IMG/VR virus record: IMGVR_UViG_3300019871_000008
Span: 1-20,701 of that record
From: a virus
Length of the DNA: 20,701 nt
Strand: one strand, 5' to 3'
Shown here: piece after piece, positions 19,297 to 20,701 of the stretch
Layout of the letters: the number at the start of each line of letters is the position of its first letter
Numbering within the stretch: the first letter of the stretch is position 1
Position numbers and translations under genes: made by a program
Notes under the pieces: generated by a model
What the model was told of the DNA's origin: nothing
The model's input: only the letters and a program-made list of their open reading frames with translations
Databases searched by the model: none

Positions 19297-19554
19297 ATGG
19301 CCTATGAAAAACAAAAACCCGCAGATGGGTTTAGTGAGAGAGCGGCAAAGGGGCAGGCGTATAATCTAGCCATCCTCACCGCTATAGCAGACGGAAAGCA
19401 GCATGACAATAAGTACATTTTACAACAATACTTTAGGCACAAAGAGTTCGCTAATATGCTACAATTAGCAGATGATAAAACTGTTATTCAGGCAATAGAT
19501 AAGCCAGAATTTGTCGACGCATTGGCAACCTTAAACGCAGCAATGTACGGATAA
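19297..19554 (+). CDS. Hypothetical protein before the YqaJ nuclease
   Basis: The 85-residue protein starts MAYEKQKPADGFSERAAKGQ and is helical with a C-terminal AATLN-like alanine-rich end. AAGGAG precedes the ATG one base after the previous stop, and the nuclease gene follows five bases after its own stop. A role alongside the nuclease is inferred only from context. Confidence 0.65.
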   Translation: MAYEKQKPADGFSERAAKGQAYNLAILTAIADGKQHDNKYILQQYFRHKEFANMLQLADDKTVIQAIDKPEFVDALATLNAAMYG

Positions 19555-19559
19555 AACAG

Positions 19560-20222
19560 ATGAAAGCCTATAAAGTTAGCTCACCAGAAGAATGGCACGC
19601 CATCAGGGCCAGGGTCACTACCGCTACAGAGGTATGCGCTATTTTGGGCCTGGACCCATGGACTTCAGTAGCTAAGATGTTAGATGAGAAGGCCAACAGT
19701 ACGTTTACAGGCAACGCATACACCTGGGTAGGACAGGCTTTAGAACTCGTGGTTGTCAAAGCGACCAATGAGCTTATGTCCAGAGACTTTAAGTTATTCG
19801 AAGATACAGGAGGAAAGGTTATATATGCAGACTTCGATGTAGGACTTGGTGCAACCCCTGATGCAACGGACGGTACGGATTTATTAGAATGCAAAACAAC
19901 GGGCACTAGAAATTGGTACAAGTGGGCTGATTGGCCGCCGATAAAGTATCTGTGCCAACTACAGGTGCAGCTTATCTGTACAGACTCTGCTGTAGGGTAT
20001 TTATCCGTCATGAGTACTGACCTCCAGCAATATGGCCCCGTTCTGGATATAAAACTTTCCGTCTTTCAGGTGAGCAGATCATTGCAGTTTGAGCAGGGGC
20101 TTAAAAGGGAGTTGCAGAAACACAACAAGTGCTTGGCAGAGGGAAAGGTTTTGAGGGTAGACAGGAAGCATTCCTCTCTCATGGCTTTTGAACTTCTTAA
20201 GTCGTATAAAAAGGTTCTCTAA
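19560..20222 (+). CDS. YqaJ/lambda-exonuclease-type nuclease
   Basis: The 220-residue protein has a PD-(D/E)XK nuclease core: GQALE (Glu 62), GATPDATDGTDLLECKTTG with Asp 101, Glu 110 and Lys 112, and CQLQVQL with Gln 133. These match the YqaJ recombinase/exonuclease family. It would digest duplex ends for recombination or degrade host DNA. It lacks a strong ribosome site and starts five bases after the previous stop, so translation is probably coupled. It is the usual partner of phage ssDNA-binding or annealing proteins. Confidence 0.85.
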   Translation: MKAYKVSSPEEWHAIRARVTTATEVCAILGLDPWTSVAKMLDEKANSTFTGNAYTWVGQALELVVVKATNELMSRDFKLFEDTGGKVIYADFDVGLGATPDATDGTDLLECKTTGTRNWYKWADWPPIKYLCQLQVQLICTDSAVGYLSVMSTDLQQYGPVLDIKLSVFQVSRSLQFEQGLKRELQKHNKCLAEGKVLRVDRKHSSLMAFELLKSYKKVL

Positions 20223-20234
20223 GGAGAGATGAAC

Positions 20235-20701
20235 ATGGCCGGACCGAAGATATTATTCTATGATATTGAGACTAGTCCCATGCAAGTATGGACGTTTCGC
20301 ATAGGAAACAAGATAAGCGTTCCCCATAGCGCCATAGTAAATGGCTCTAAGACGGACATTATCTGTGTTGCGTGGAAGTGGGCGCATGAAAGAGAAGTAC
20401 ACGGCTTGGATTGGGGTTGGGACAAACAGAACAGCAAAAATCTCATTAAGGCGTTTGATAAGGTGATTAATGAAGCGGATATAATAATAGGTCACAACGG
20501 AGATAAATTTGATTGGAGGCACCTTAACACCCAACGTCTTCTAAATAGGCTTCCGGCAATAAATTGGAATGTAAACTCTGAAGACACTTTAAAGCAGATT
20601 CGCAGACATTTCTATTTGCCTTCTTATAAGCTCGATCACGTAGCTGCAATTTTAGGAGTAGGAAATAAGTCTGCCATGTGCTTTAAGGACTGGGTAGATA
20701 T
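20235..20701 (+). CDS. DEDD-type 3'-5' exonuclease, partial
   Basis: The visible 155 codons run off the right edge. FYDIETSPMQVW near the start gives the Asp and Glu of exo motif I; IIIGHNGDKFDWRHL gives motif II; SEDTLKQIRRHF and YKLDHVAAILGVGNK continue the RNase H-like fold (RNase_H_2/DnaQ-like). The polymerase already has a proofreading domain, so this is a second exonuclease, perhaps for repair or host DNA breakdown. The ATG at 20235 lies eight bases after AAGGAG; an in-frame ATG two codons earlier is too close. Confidence 0.8.
   Translation, partial: MAGPKILFYDIETSPMQVWTFRIGNKISVPHSAIVNGSKTDIICVAWKWAHEREVHGLDWGWDKQNSKNLIKAFDKVINEADIIIGHNGDKFDWRHLNTQRLLNRLPAINWNVNSEDTLKQIRRHFYLPSYKLDHVAAILGVGNKSAMCFKDWVD

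Overview
This window is the middle of a double-stranded DNA tailed-phage genome (or prophage). It is probably a podophage of a Gram-negative host. The large terminase, portal, scaffold and capsid genes occur in the T7/podophage-like order, with a Bbp19-like small protein after the portal. Host features are inferred from near-consensus sigma-70 promoters, strong AGGAG ribosome binding sites, a cleavable signal peptide and an SbmA/BacA-like inner-membrane protein. No integrase, phage RNA polymerase, tRNA or CRISPR array was seen, so lifestyle and host species cannot be fixed from this window.

The layout is two divergent arms around a control region at about 8241-9101. The left arm (1-8240, minus strand) is the packaging and head module. 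Read in transcription order it holds a small gene, TerS, a 672-base structured gap, TerL, three small proteins with related ends, portal, Bbp19-like protein, scaffold, a promoter-rich leader, major capsid protein, and a truncated structural gene at the left edge. The control region has one leftward promoter, three rightward promoters, a palindrome-rich 44-base repeat, a 20-base inverted repeat, and a promoter-terminator pair bounding a possible RNA of about 118 nt.

The right arm (9102-20701, plus strand) is the early/replication arm. It starts with many very small genes (33-98 codons, several membrane-spanning). Next come a signal-peptide-bearing ClpP-like protease, a ClpX-like unfoldase with an IGFG loop, an ArdC-type zincin and an SbmA/BacA-like membrane protein, the last three tightly packed. 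A nucleotide-metabolism/replication block follows: a DUF5664-like dATP/dGTP diphosphohydrolase domain, a putative single-strand DNA-binding protein, a family A DNA polymerase with 3'-5' exonuclease domain, a YqaJ/lambda-exonuclease-type nuclease, and a DEDD exonuclease cut by the right edge.

The most unusual points are the protease/unfoldase/zincin/peptide-transporter group, the possible small RNA or attenuator at 8695-8812, a repeat shared by the leaders of the early and capsid transcripts, and a promoter block duplicated with a 39-base deletion beside it. All family calls rest on motif reading by eye; no database search was run.
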